Below are positions 33,994 through 41,434 of a stretch of 64,000 bases of DNA, in pieces. Every line of letters starts with the position of its first letter. Within the stretch, counting starts at the first letter, position 1. The notes under the pieces are model-generated. The model was not told the origin of the DNA. It saw only the letters and a program-made list of their open reading frames with translations, and did not search any database. A program made the translations under genes and the position numbers. Source of the stretch: Haloterrigena turkmenica DSM 5511 (GTDB lineage Archaea > Halobacteriota > Halobacteria > Halobacteriales > Natrialbaceae); the NCBI RefSeq assembly GCF_000025325.1, contig NC_013746.1, positions 1-64,000 of the forward strand. The letters run 5' to 3'.

Positions 33994-34366
33994 CTTTGTC
34001 ATTGACTATTGGAAGGGGGAAAAGTTCGCAAAAGACTTTCTCGAAAGCACTACTGAACCAATCGGTATTCCCACAGTTGCGCTTTTCGAACTCTATGTAG
34101 GAGCGCTCCTTTCCGACTCACCAGCAGAGGACATTGCAAGCGTAAGGGATGATCTTGATTGGGTCGAACCACTCGCATTTGATGACATGGTTGCGGCTCA
34201 TGCTGCGCGGATTGAAGCGACCCTCCGGAATCAAGGAGAGCCGATCAACATGATGGATGTTCTCATTGCAGCTACTGCTCGAAAGTGTAATGCGAGAGTC
34301 ATCGCTACAGACTCTGACTTTGAGCGTGTTCCTGATTTAGATGTCTACAATCCGCAAGGGGGATGA
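33974..34366 (+). CDS. VapC-type PIN-domain toxin (130 aa)
   Basis: All PIN acidic residues are present: Asp5 (MNCLDSSFVID), Glu39 (ALFELYVG), Asp95 (NMMDVLIAATA) and Asp113/Asp115 (VIATDSDFERV). Length and spacing match VapC ribonucleases, which cleave tRNA or rRNA when their antitoxin is lost. It starts within the end of the antitoxin gene (20-base overlap), so the two are translationally coupled. It ends just before recombined fragments of other genes; its own frame is intact. Confidence 0.92.
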   Translation: MNCLDSSFVIDYWKGEKFAKDFLESTTEPIGIPTVALFELYVGALLSDSPAEDIASVRDDLDWVEPLAFDDMVAAHAARIEATLRNQGEPINMMDVLIAATARKCNARVIATDSDFERVPDLDVYNPQGG

Positions 34367-34499
34367 GCTCACCCACCAGTATGGGTGAGGTAAATCGCCT
34401 CATCGATCCAGAGTTACTCGTCGAGGTCGAGGCAGTTGCGATTCTCCTGGAGTAAATCCTAGTCTGTACGTACCGCTCTGTCTTGAGTCGTTTTGCTAT

Positions 34500-34878
34500 C
34501 TGGGAGTTGATTACGGTGCTGCCCGCTCGGTCGGCGAGGTCACGCTGTGACAGGCGGTTTTCGGCTGTGAGAAGCGTCTGAACGAGTTGGCCAACTGTCG
34601 GTGGGAGATCGACGAGCAACTGCTCGGGGTCGAGCGTTCCCAATGCATAGCGGAGTTCGTCCAGCCGGAGTTCTCGGCTGTCGTCTTCGCTAGCGAGTTG
34701 CTGGAGTGCGTGGGCAGCAGCGTATGGTGAGCTGACTACCGCCTAGAGGAGGGAGATGCTGTCTCGAGTCGGTCGGAGGTTCGTGGCCTGCAGGATCCGC
34801 GTCGCAGCCATCGCGTAGCCCGTTCGATCGACCGACGAGAGGGAGATGTGGACAGCGAATTCGGAGCGTCCTCAGCGA
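34500..34878 (-). pseudogene. Fragment (F3) of the 841-residue HTH protein family
   Basis: The minus strand matches about residues 565-695 of the protein at 47371-49896: VHISLSSVDRTGYAMAATRI, LRPTRDSISLL (then a stop), LRYALGTLDPEQLLVDLPPT and LLTAENRLSQRDLADRAG. There it switches to unrelated sequence (STVINSQIAKRLKTE). Compared with the intact gene it has one C fewer in GCTCC(C)GAATTC, which breaks the frame. Upstream it is joined to a flavoprotein fragment at about 34878. The bases 34367-34499 on its other side hold only a short plus-strand frame (MGEVNRLIDPELLVEVEAVA). Confidence 0.82.
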
Positions 34879-35085
34879 CTGCTGCTGGCCTTTGAGTACG
34901 ACACCAGGTTCGACGCGAGCAGTCTTCACATCCGGATCGACGCGAACCGATTTCATCGGCGACAGGTCGATCATGAGGGCATCATCCTCGACGGCCCTGC
35001 CCGCAATGTTGTGTCCACCGCCTTTCACCGAGATAGGGTAACCGTATTCTTTCGCGAACGCCACTGCGCTGTAGTACGGTGATAG
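34879..35085 (-). pseudogene. FAD-binding (PCMH-type) oxidoreductase fragment
   Basis: The sequence AFAKEYGYPISVKGGGHNIA then GRAVEDDALMIDLSPMKSVR and KTARVEPGVVLKG is part of the FAD-binding type-4 domain of berberine-bridge-like oxidoreductases; the GGGHN(I/P)AG loop binds the FAD. Both the start and the substrate domain are absent. The fragment passes directly into fragment F3 of the 841-residue family. Confidence 0.78.
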
Positions 35086-35180
35086 CCACTCATATTGTCA
35101 CTCAGATAATTACATTAAATTATTCTCTACTTGAGATGGCTTGCCAAGGGTGGAAAAGACTGTAACGCCTCTATTAGTGT

Positions 35181-35561
35181 ATGGATGATGCTTCGTTGGA
35201 GAACCCTGCTGATCGTATTACTGTCGGTGGGTCAGATGTCGATCGCTTGTTCGAGATACTTGAGCACCGGTATCGCCGCTACATTATCCAGCGACTCCGG
35301 ACGACCGATCAGCCAGTGACGGAGGAGCAGTTAGCAATGGAAATTGCGGCGCGGGAACGAGAGGTACCGGTCCAGACGATTACGCTTCAGACAGCGGATT
35401 ACATCCGTACCGTGCTCCATCACACTCATCTGCCGAAAATGGTGGATGAGTCCATTATAACCTATGATACGGACACTGGGAAGATCTCACTAACAAATCA
35501 GATAATAGATCTCGAGCCGGTGTTAGCCGCAGTGAGCGACGGTCTCGCTGGCGCTGAGTGA
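35181..35561 (+). CDS. DUF7344-type winged-helix regulator (126 aa)
   Basis: The protein reads VDRLFEILEHRYRRYIIQRL, then VTEEQLAMEIAAREREVPVQ and VLHHTHLPKMVDESIITYDT, which is the DUF7344 winged helix with the H.HLPKM..E.I..YD recognition region and a wing. It is a single-domain form with an acidic N-terminus of about 15 residues. It has no obvious operon partner; relics follow it downstream. Confidence 0.88.
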   Translation: MDDASLENPADRITVGGSDVDRLFEILEHRYRRYIIQRLRTTDQPVTEEQLAMEIAAREREVPVQTITLQTADYIRTVLHHTHLPKMVDESIITYDTDTGKISLTNQIIDLEPVLAAVSDGLAGAE

Positions 35562-36040
35562 ACTCGAGATGCCATTACGACTGCTGATCTCACGGATAGA
35601 ACCGGCGTTCCTCGAGGCCATCGATAGCACTGAACAGCTACGTCGGGAGATGAAGAACCGAGATAGCTTCAAACCTCCTTCGTAGGGGGGGTATATAGGT
35701 GATGTTGACGCGTTCCCCCTGCAGATCATGTTCCTGTGGCACAATAAATCGCTATGCACGAGTCGCACTCGAGTGATATCCAACTCGAAGTACCGCCCAA
35801 CGATGGAGCCGACCGCTTCGGCCTCGAGTTCACGCTTCGATCGCTCAGCCTTGTCGTCGGCACCACTGTGTACTTGTAGATCCGTTTACCCCACTCTCGA
35901 GCTGGTGACCTCAGATTCCCAACACGGACGACTGGAAGACGATGACGGCGCTGTCTCCCCGCCCTAACGGACGGGGCTTAGCGCCTCCAATTCAAATAAA
36001 GGAACCGTGGTACCATCGACTGTTCAGGCGCGAGAGGGTG
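35562..36040. repeat. Relics, including a copy of the ArdC-tail segment, and a GC hairpin
   Basis: 35776-35933 repeats 25451-25607 with only a few changes (from GATATCCAACTCGAAGTACC to CCCAACACGGACGACTG), so it carries part of the ArdC-like tail on the minus strand. Just downstream, CCCCGCCCTAACGGACGGGG (35956-35975) can form a short hairpin like those near the ends of some IS200/IS605-type elements. CTGTTCAGGCGCG at about 36020 begins the 3' flank that fragment F4 shares with the intact 841-residue gene. Confidence 0.6.
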
Positions 36041-36748
36041 TCACGCGCAAAGCGCTTGCTGCGTGAGCGGTGGACCCATCTGTACGGCTCGGTTGTTCTC
36101 GGTCGATTCTGTCGCTGTGAGCGCCGCTGCCAGCTGTAGCCACAGACCGACTCTGGGATGATCGAGTAATCGTACTGGATCTGGTGGCCAGAACAGTACA
36201 CTTCCTATCGGGTCGTCGGGGTCGCCATACCGATCTGGGGGAAGAAATATTTCGAGGAGTGCGTCAGCTGCATCACGTAGCGTCTGGTTCTCCTCGAGGC
36301 CGGTCGGAACAACGGGCTCGCGACGTTCGGTGGCCGTTCGGAACGACAACGCCAGTCGATACCCGCTCTCGTCGACGCGAATGAGATCGAGCGCCTCGAG
36401 TCGGTCGCGATAGTTTCGGATCGTCCGTGCCGAAACATCCGCTCGGTCGGCAAGTTCGCACTGTGAGATTCGGCTCTCGGTGGTGAGAAGCGTGTGGATG
36501 ATTCGACCAACGGCCGGTGGGAGGTCAGCGAGTAACTGCTCGGGCTCGAGCGTGCCTTGCGGGACTCCGTCCCGTGTGGCCGACTCATCGGGCAGCGAAT
36601 CACGCTCGAGAACGACGACCTCGTCGAATCCGTCAGCGAGGACGCGCGCGGCACAGAGCCCAGCCATACTCCCCCCAAGAACGACTGCCCGGTGGCCAAC
36701 ATCGGTGACGCGGTCACGTTTGAATCGGTCCACGTTTGCCAGCGTCAT
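36041..36748 (-). CDS. In-frame chimera (F4): FAD-binding start fused to the HTH tail of the 841-residue family (235 aa)
   Basis: Residues 1-65 (MTLANVDRFKRDRVTDVGHR then AVVLGGSMAGLCAARVLADG) are the Rossmann start of a haloarchaeal FAD-dependent oxidoreductase with the GxxxG(L)xxA dinucleotide motif. From about residue 66 (TLEPEQLLADLPPAVGRIIH) it matches the last 175 residues of the protein at 47371-49896, including the helix-turn-helix (SQCELADRADVSARTIRNYR) and the conserved end PPLTQQALCA. The frame is open throughout, with no frameshift at the junction. It could be expressed as a new flavin-site/DNA-binding hybrid or be a silent recombination product. Confidence 0.75.
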   Translation of the reverse strand: MTLANVDRFKRDRVTDVGHRAVVLGGSMAGLCAARVLADGFDEVVVLERDSLPDESATRDGVPQGTLEPEQLLADLPPAVGRIIHTLLTTESRISQCELADRADVSARTIRNYRDRLEALDLIRVDESGYRLALSFRTATERREPVVPTGLEENQTLRDAADALLEIFLPPDRYGDPDDPIGSVLFWPPDPVRLLDHPRVGLWLQLAAALTATESTENNRAVQMGPPLTQQALCA

Positions 36749-37133
36749 ATCGATCGTTCACTGTGCTCCAAAAATAACTTTTCAGCTATCACTTGTCGAA
36801 ATATTACGATTATATTTGATTTTGCGGAAATACACACGATGGACTGTCATTTTACGCTTCTCACTCCCTGGCATTTTCCACTCCACTCAACACCATCTTA
36901 TCGATGACTCCAGCAGGAGACAAAATGAGTTATTGTCCGTATCTTTGGATCTGTATCGTCTGCTAGCTTGACTCAAGCACCCCTCCATCAAAGAAGAAGT
37001 GCTGCGGGACGTCGCTACAACCGCATGAACCGTAAGCGACCGCATGAGCTATTCAGACTAAGGAGCGGCACTCGAAGCCGGAGGTTGTTTCGTCGCTTGT
37101 AGGATTATGTAGGTTGTTAACGTACCTTGTGAT
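36749..37133. other. Gene-free stretch
   Basis: About 385 AT-rich bases upstream of the chimera and of the next plus-strand gene. No gene is supported. Confidence 0.35.
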
Positions 37134-37517
37134 ATGAGTACGGATGAGCTGTCCTCAATCGGGCTCCTCGAACGAGACACAGAGAATCCGGCTGTCGGAA
37201 TGTTCCCGCCGACCGCATCGTCGACCGCATTCGATGCCGTAACCCGTGGTGATCTCATTTACTGGGGAGAATGGGTGAAGCGGGACGCGCTCGTCGTTAC
37301 AAGGTACCGATCCGCCTACGACAGTGATGCGCGTTTCACAGAGCTGGGCCAATCGATGCTCGCCAGTGACGGCACGACGACGTTACCACCGCCCGTTGTA
37401 GATCGCATCGAACAGTGGGCAACAAAGGAAATCCATTTTGTCCGGGATGAGTCGGTACCAATGGTCTGCTTGCTCATGACAGATGACACGTTGCAGGAGC
37501 TGAGTAGGGAAGAGTAG
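37134..37517 (+). CDS. Hypothetical haloarchaeal protein (127 aa)
   Basis: An intact frame starts MSTDELSSIGLLERDTENPA and contains AVTRGDLIYWGEWVKRDALV then RIEQWATKEIHFVRDESVPM. The centre looks alpha/beta, and the C-terminus has a helix ending SREE. I do not recognise a named family. It converges with the 92-residue gene at 37530, 12 bases away. Confidence 0.68.
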   Translation: MSTDELSSIGLLERDTENPAVGMFPPTASSTAFDAVTRGDLIYWGEWVKRDALVVTRYRSAYDSDARFTELGQSMLASDGTTTLPPPVVDRIEQWATKEIHFVRDESVPMVCLLMTDDTLQELSREE

Positions 37518-37529
37518 AGCGGGAACTCG

Positions 37530-37808
37530 TTACCGATCTTCAGCGGGAGTCGTCACCCGAAGCTCGGTATCAACTTGGTAGAGGTATCCGCGATCGATCA
37601 GTCGTTTAATTGCGTGCTCAGTGTCCGCTCGTTCAAGTTCCAGTGTCTCGGATGCACACAGCAGATCGACTGCTTGGCCACGCCTGATCGCCGGAACCTG
37701 GCCGTGACAGGTCCTGCTATTGGAATCGATGATGTGGGTCGAAAGCACGGCGTACGCGTCTGTAATCCACTCGGAAAGCGGCGGACGGGGATCATCGGCC
37801 AGAGACAT
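37530..37808 (-). CDS. Small winged-helix-like protein (92 aa), paralogue of 814-1092
   Basis: MSLADDPRPPLSEWITDAYA then VPAIRRGQAVDLLCASETLE and AIKRLIDRGYLYQVDTELRV aligns without gaps in the conserved parts with the protein at 814-1092, and the two have exactly the same length. The C-terminal LIDRGYLYQVD wing again suggests a winged helix. The N-terminal DDPRPPL..W.TDAY motif could be a partner-binding segment. Function unknown. Conservation between two distant loci indicates selection. Confidence 0.78.
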   Translation of the reverse strand: MSLADDPRPPLSEWITDAYAVLSTHIIDSNSRTCHGQVPAIRRGQAVDLLCASETLELERADTEHAIKRLIDRGYLYQVDTELRVTTPAEDR

Positions 37809-38035
37809 GACTCAGTTCACCTGTATGTATACTCCTCAATACTGTGCAGTTTAAATGTATGCCGTGAGTTCAGTCTCCGCGCGATTAGCAACTGTTCAAT
37901 CTATGGTAAGGAGATTAATCGATCTCAGTCAATTGTGGTCAAGAAAGATCAGTACGATATAGTTTTATATTATAGTAGCATCCAATATATTGTGGGAAAG
38001 GTATCAAATATAGATTCGTTGGATACTCTCATGAG

Positions 38036-38311
38036 ATGCACGACCTCACCGGCTTCCAACGCGACCTCCTGTACGTAATTGCAGGCGCCGACCAGCCGTC
38101 TGGTCAAAACGTCAAAGACGAAGTTGAGAAATACTACAGTTCGGAGATCAATCACGGCCGGTTGTATCCCAACCTCGACACGCTTGTCGATAAGGAGTTT
38201 GTTGAGAAGGGGGAACTTGATCAGCGAACGAATTACTATGCTATCACCGGCGCAGGTAAGGAAAGAATCCAGGAGCGGCGAGAGTGGGAGGACCAGTATA
38301 TTGATATTTAA
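38036..38311 (+). CDS. PadR-family transcriptional regulator (91 aa)
   Basis: MHDLTGFQRDLLYVIAGADQ then PSGQNVKDEVEKYYSSEINH and GRLYPNLDTLVDKEFVEKGE differs from the PadR at 32279 mainly in the last 25 residues. The winged helix is complete. Unlike the other copies it has no DUF7979 gene behind it. The region before the start is very AT-rich (TATAGTTTTATATTATAG near 37960), consistent with a strong TATA-containing promoter. PadR proteins are usually repressors of adjacent genes; the 101-residue gene at 38402 is the obvious candidate. Confidence 0.92.
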   Translation: MHDLTGFQRDLLYVIAGADQPSGQNVKDEVEKYYSSEINHGRLYPNLDTLVDKEFVEKGELDQRTNYYAITGAGKERIQERREWEDQYIDI

Positions 38312-38401
38312 TTGAATTATATTCGTTTGAGACGTACATTCTCTGGAACCTACTATTTGGCCGACAGAAAGCTTATGATAGCAGGCTTGCGTCCTCATAC
38401 C

Positions 38402-38707
38402 ATGCTAGCTGAGAACAATCTTCCAAATCTCGTTACAATCATTGGGCGCGGAGTGCCATCAAACTATGAAATTACTGTCGACGGCGATATCGAACTGGTC
38501 GGCGCTGACCCGCTCGAGGAGGCAACGATCGTCTCAGAGAAGGCCGCTGAGGGAGCGATCGAGACTGGCGTCCACCGATTCCGGTTCTCCGGTCAGATGG
38601 CGAACGTCCACGTCGTTGACTGGAACAGCGTCCCTGCGCCCGAGTCACCGAGCACACCAGAGGTTCATATCGACTACGTCATTCCCGGTCGGAGAGGCAG
38701 CAACTAG
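38402..38707 (+). CDS. Small haloarchaeal protein with GVPSNYE motif (101 aa)
   Basis: The start at 38402 (MLAENNLPNLVTIIGRGVPS) is preferred; the frame is open back to 38312. The middle, NYEITVDGDIELVGADPLEE then IETGVHRFRFSGQMANVHV, matches a small haloarchaeal beta-sandwich-like family (.G.PS.YE.TVDGDIE) of unknown role. It lies 90 bases after the PadR gene on the same strand and may be its target or operon partner. Confidence 0.7.
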   Translation: MLAENNLPNLVTIIGRGVPSNYEITVDGDIELVGADPLEEATIVSEKAAEGAIETGVHRFRFSGQMANVHVVDWNSVPAPESPSTPEVHIDYVIPGRRGSN

Positions 38708-38940
38708 CGACACAGTCACCTCTTTTCCCTCATCCGAGGGGTCATAAAACACCGATAGCAGATGGTATGACGCGTTACACACAGGTGAGTTAGGTAATGG
38801 AGCAACAACCAATAAACTTGATTACTACAAAAAACTGTATACTAAATACAGAGCGTGTATTTCTTATTGAGACCAGTAGCTGAGGCACTCTTACGGCTTA
38901 CAAGTCGATCCAGCCAACCTACAACCCAAGTGAAAATGTA
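38708..38940. other. Gene-free stretch
   Basis: About 230 bases; holds the out-of-frame end of the aldehyde dehydrogenase fragment and no other feature. Confidence 0.3.
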
Positions 38941-39165
38941 GCCGCCGAAGGGTGTCTGCGGGTACGAGCCGGAGTACTGATTGACCATTACGCTGCCGGC
39001 CTCAATTTCGTTCGCAACGCGGTAGCCACGTCCGAGATCGTTCGTCCAGACCGTCGCGTAGAGGCCAAACTCAGTGTCGTTGGCCCGCCGAATCGTCTCC
39101 CGTTCGTCCAAAAACTCGTAGAGGGCAATGACCGGACCGAATACCTCCTCTCGGGATTGGATAGA
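38941..39165 (-). pseudogene. Aldehyde dehydrogenase C-terminal fragment
   Basis: The minus strand reads SREEVFGPVIALYEFLDERE then TIRRANDTEFGLYATVWTND and IEAGSVMVNQYSGSYPQTPF followed by GGY. This is the C-terminal part of the NAD-dependent aldehyde dehydrogenase fold, with the E-(E)-x-F-G-P-V motif and the (G)xVxVN...P.GG(Y) oligomerisation end. The catalytic Cys region and N-terminus are missing, and the last 30 residues are replaced by unrelated sequence. It is a fragment. Confidence 0.85.
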
Positions 39166-39171
39166 GGCTCG

Positions 39172-39414
39172 TCACTTGCTATCTTGATCAGACTCTCGGG
39201 GATCTTCAACCAGTTCGTACAACCCTATGTCATAGAGGTTGTACGCGTGGTTGTGCTTCCATGCTCGGGCGGGGTTGAACTCGAGACACTCCCACCTCGT
39301 CTCAGTGTCCCCGCTACTCACCGTCACCCGGTGACTGACGCTCCCGTCCGCTCCGAGGAGTACCCTGTCCCAGACGGCGCCAACTAATTCTGGCTCCGTC
39401 TCGATGTCGGACAT
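39172..39414 (-). CDS. Small hypothetical protein (80 aa)
   Basis: The protein starts MSDIETEPELVGAVWDRVLL (39414) and continues GADGSVSHRVTVSSGDTETR then WECLEFNPARAWKHNHAYNL and ELVEDPRESDQDSK. The frame is intact, with good composition and an acidic end. The RVTV...WECLEFNPAR core suggests a small beta domain. No family is assigned. It ends a few bases from the broken dehydrogenase. Confidence 0.6.
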   Translation of the reverse strand: MSDIETEPELVGAVWDRVLLGADGSVSHRVTVSSGDTETRWECLEFNPARAWKHNHAYNLYDIGLYELVEDPRESDQDSK

Positions 39415-39680
39415 TCCGCCCGTAGACAAGCACGGAGACACCACCGCTTCCGCTAAACAAGGCCATCTGGCTTTTATCAGCCGGTCGAGAGAATGGCAAA
39501 GCAGATACTTTGATCTAGGACCAATAGCCTCAACCTATCCATCTTCGAGGAGAGAATCCCACCCTTCACAGCAGTTGAGAACGTTCTGGATAACATCAAG
39601 TCGAGCAATTACGAGCGATTTTCAATTAGAGGAAGTCGGGGAACCAAATATTGAAATGAAGCGGTAGACTTTGTTGACGT
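39415..39680. other. Upstream region of the DAO gene
   Basis: About 265 bases with no gene. It must contain the promoters of both the plus-strand DAO gene and the minus-strand hypothetical. Confidence 0.35.
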
Positions 39681-40883
39681 ATGCCTGGACAGGATACGTT
39701 GCCCACTGAGTCCGATATTGTCATCATTGGTGGTGGCATCATGGGCACCAGCACGGCATTTTTCCTCTCTAAAGAAACCGACCTTGACATCACGCTTATT
39801 GAGAAGAACAAAATCGGGACAGGGTCGACTGGTGATTCTTCGGCGATTCTCCGTCACCACTACGGCGACCAGGAGATCTACAGCAAGATGGCATGGTGGA
39901 GCCATCAGTTCTACCGTAACTTCGATGACGAAACTGGCGAAGTGATTGCTCATGAAGAAAATCCCATGGTCCGGTTTGCAAACGAAGATACACCGGGTGG
40001 CACGTACGCTGAAGCCGGATACGACGTCCTCTTTAGTCTAGATATCCCCGTATCGTGGTATGAGGGTGATGAGCTCCTCGAGCAGTACCCTATGATTTCT
40101 GGGGTGGAAAACTATGATTTCGGGATTTCTGATGACGAGGCAGCGTACTCTGATGGGGCTGATGCTGCGAACGGATTCGACCGTGCGGCGCGGCGCAACG
40201 GTGCGACCGTAATCACCGGGACCGGTGTTGAATCGATCACAACTGACGAGGGAAGTGTTGTCGGTGTTGAAACTGAAGATGGGGATATTGCCTGCGAGAA
40301 GGTCGTGGTAGCGGCCGGGCCTTGGACGCCGCGGCTCGGCGAGACCGTGGACGTAGATATCCCGATTGCGGTAACACGCGAGCAGGTCCTCATTCTTGAT
40401 CCGCCGGAAGATTACAAACGCGATTATCCCTCACTGGTCCCCACGACAGCACTTCCAGGCGGTGAGTGGTATATCCGCCCTGACTTTGGTGATGGTATTC
40501 TGGTTGCTACGCATCATACTGACGAGGAGGTAGACCCCGACCGATACGACAAAACGCCCGACGAGGAGATAATTCTTGAGCTGACCGAGGAGCTCGGCGA
40601 GATGATTCCCGAACTCCGCGATGCAGGAATACAGGGTCAATATTGTGGAGTCTACTCGACGACACCTGACCACGACTTCATCTTGGACGAGGTCGGTCCA
40701 GACGGCTGTTACTTCGCCTGCGGATTCTCCGGACACGGCTTCAAACAAGCGCCTGCCGTGGGCAAAATTATGACCGACCTGATCACAACAGGGTCTACGT
40801 CGTTAATCGATGGCAGTTTCTTCTCCTACGACCGTTTTGAGAAGTCGGCAGCCGGTCATGGCGAAGTAGCGGATAACGTGTAG
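39681..40883 (+). CDS. DAO-family FAD-dependent amine oxidoreductase (400 aa)
   Basis: The N-terminus SDIVIIGGGIMGTSTAFFLS is the GxGxxG FAD site, followed by an acidic end of the second strand (ITLIEKNKIGTGSTGDSSAI) and the R-H-H/Y flavin-contact loop. Near the C-terminus, CGVYSTTPDHDFILDEVGPD then CYFACGFSGHGFKQAPAVGK is the (P)D...G.GF(S)GHG.K.AP..G signature of sarcosine/glycine/dimethylglycine oxidase-like enzymes. It would oxidise a secondary or tertiary amine in the cytoplasm. A small gene and a solute symporter follow, suggesting uptake and oxidation of the same substrate; which amine is not shown. Confidence 0.92.
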   Translation: MPGQDTLPTESDIVIIGGGIMGTSTAFFLSKETDLDITLIEKNKIGTGSTGDSSAILRHHYGDQEIYSKMAWWSHQFYRNFDDETGEVIAHEENPMVRFANEDTPGGTYAEAGYDVLFSLDIPVSWYEGDELLEQYPMISGVENYDFGISDDEAAYSDGADAANGFDRAARRNGATVITGTGVESITTDEGSVVGVETEDGDIACEKVVVAAGPWTPRLGETVDVDIPIAVTREQVLILDPPEDYKRDYPSLVPTTALPGGEWYIRPDFGDGILVATHHTDEEVDPDRYDKTPDEEIILELTEELGEMIPELRDAGIQGQYCGVYSTTPDHDFILDEVGPDGCYFACGFSGHGFKQAPAVGKIMTDLITTGSTSLIDGSFFSYDRFEKSAAGHGEVADNV

Positions 40884-40901
40884 CACTGTTCACCTATTCA
40901 T

Positions 40902-41429
40902 ATGCGAGACGTAGACGTAATTTGCCCGAATGGGTCTCTCGATGCTGTCTTAGCTCAACACGGGCTATCTGCCGACCGAAACACAGTCCGCGTGCTTGGG
41001 TTTCCAAAGCACCTGTTCGAATTCGACATCGAAATCAACCGGAGGATCTTTGAGAGCAGGGACGTGTCGATGTCTGTGACTGTAGATCTGCTCACTGCGA
41101 CGTGCCGGAAAAACGACGTTTATCCGGAGATAGAGTCTCGGTCAGTCTCAGCGACCTCCCTCTTAAACCCAAGATTGGATCAGGAAACGGCTGCGGATAC
41201 AGCGTACTCCTTCGTTCGTCGCAAGATCAATCGCCAGTATAATTCGTTCAGCACGCCGCATATTCAGATTCTGCGCGACGAGACGGCATTCAAACTATTC
41301 TGGATTGTCCCCGTTTCGTCATCGGAGAACGTCCACGTGATCGATACGATCACACACCAATTGACGGCACAAGACGTTGCACTAGACAGTGTCACAGAGG
41401 AATCTACTGCCGAATCGCTTGACAGGTGA
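40902..41429 (+). CDS. Hypothetical protein downstream of the DAO gene (175 aa)
   Basis: The protein starts MRDVDVICPNGSLDAVLAQH only 18 bases after the DAO stop and is probably co-transcribed with it. It contains VRVLGFPKHLFEFDIEINRR and LFWIVPVSSSENVHVIDTIT, and its alternating strands and helices suggest an alpha/beta fold. It has no catalytic motif that I recognise. It converges with the symporter, five bases apart. Context suggests a role linked to the amine pathway; this is inference. Confidence 0.65.
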   Translation: MRDVDVICPNGSLDAVLAQHGLSADRNTVRVLGFPKHLFEFDIEINRRIFESRDVSMSVTVDLLTATCRKNDVYPEIESRSVSATSLLNPRLDQETAADTAYSFVRRKINRQYNSFSTPHIQILRDETAFKLFWIVPVSSSENVHVIDTITHQLTAQDVALDSVTEESTAESLDR

Positions 41430-41434
41430 GGGGG

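Noticed and set aside
35956-35975. GC hairpin as evidence for an IS200/IS605 element
   Set aside because: No tnpA or tnpB sequence adjoins it, so it is mentioned only as a hairpin.
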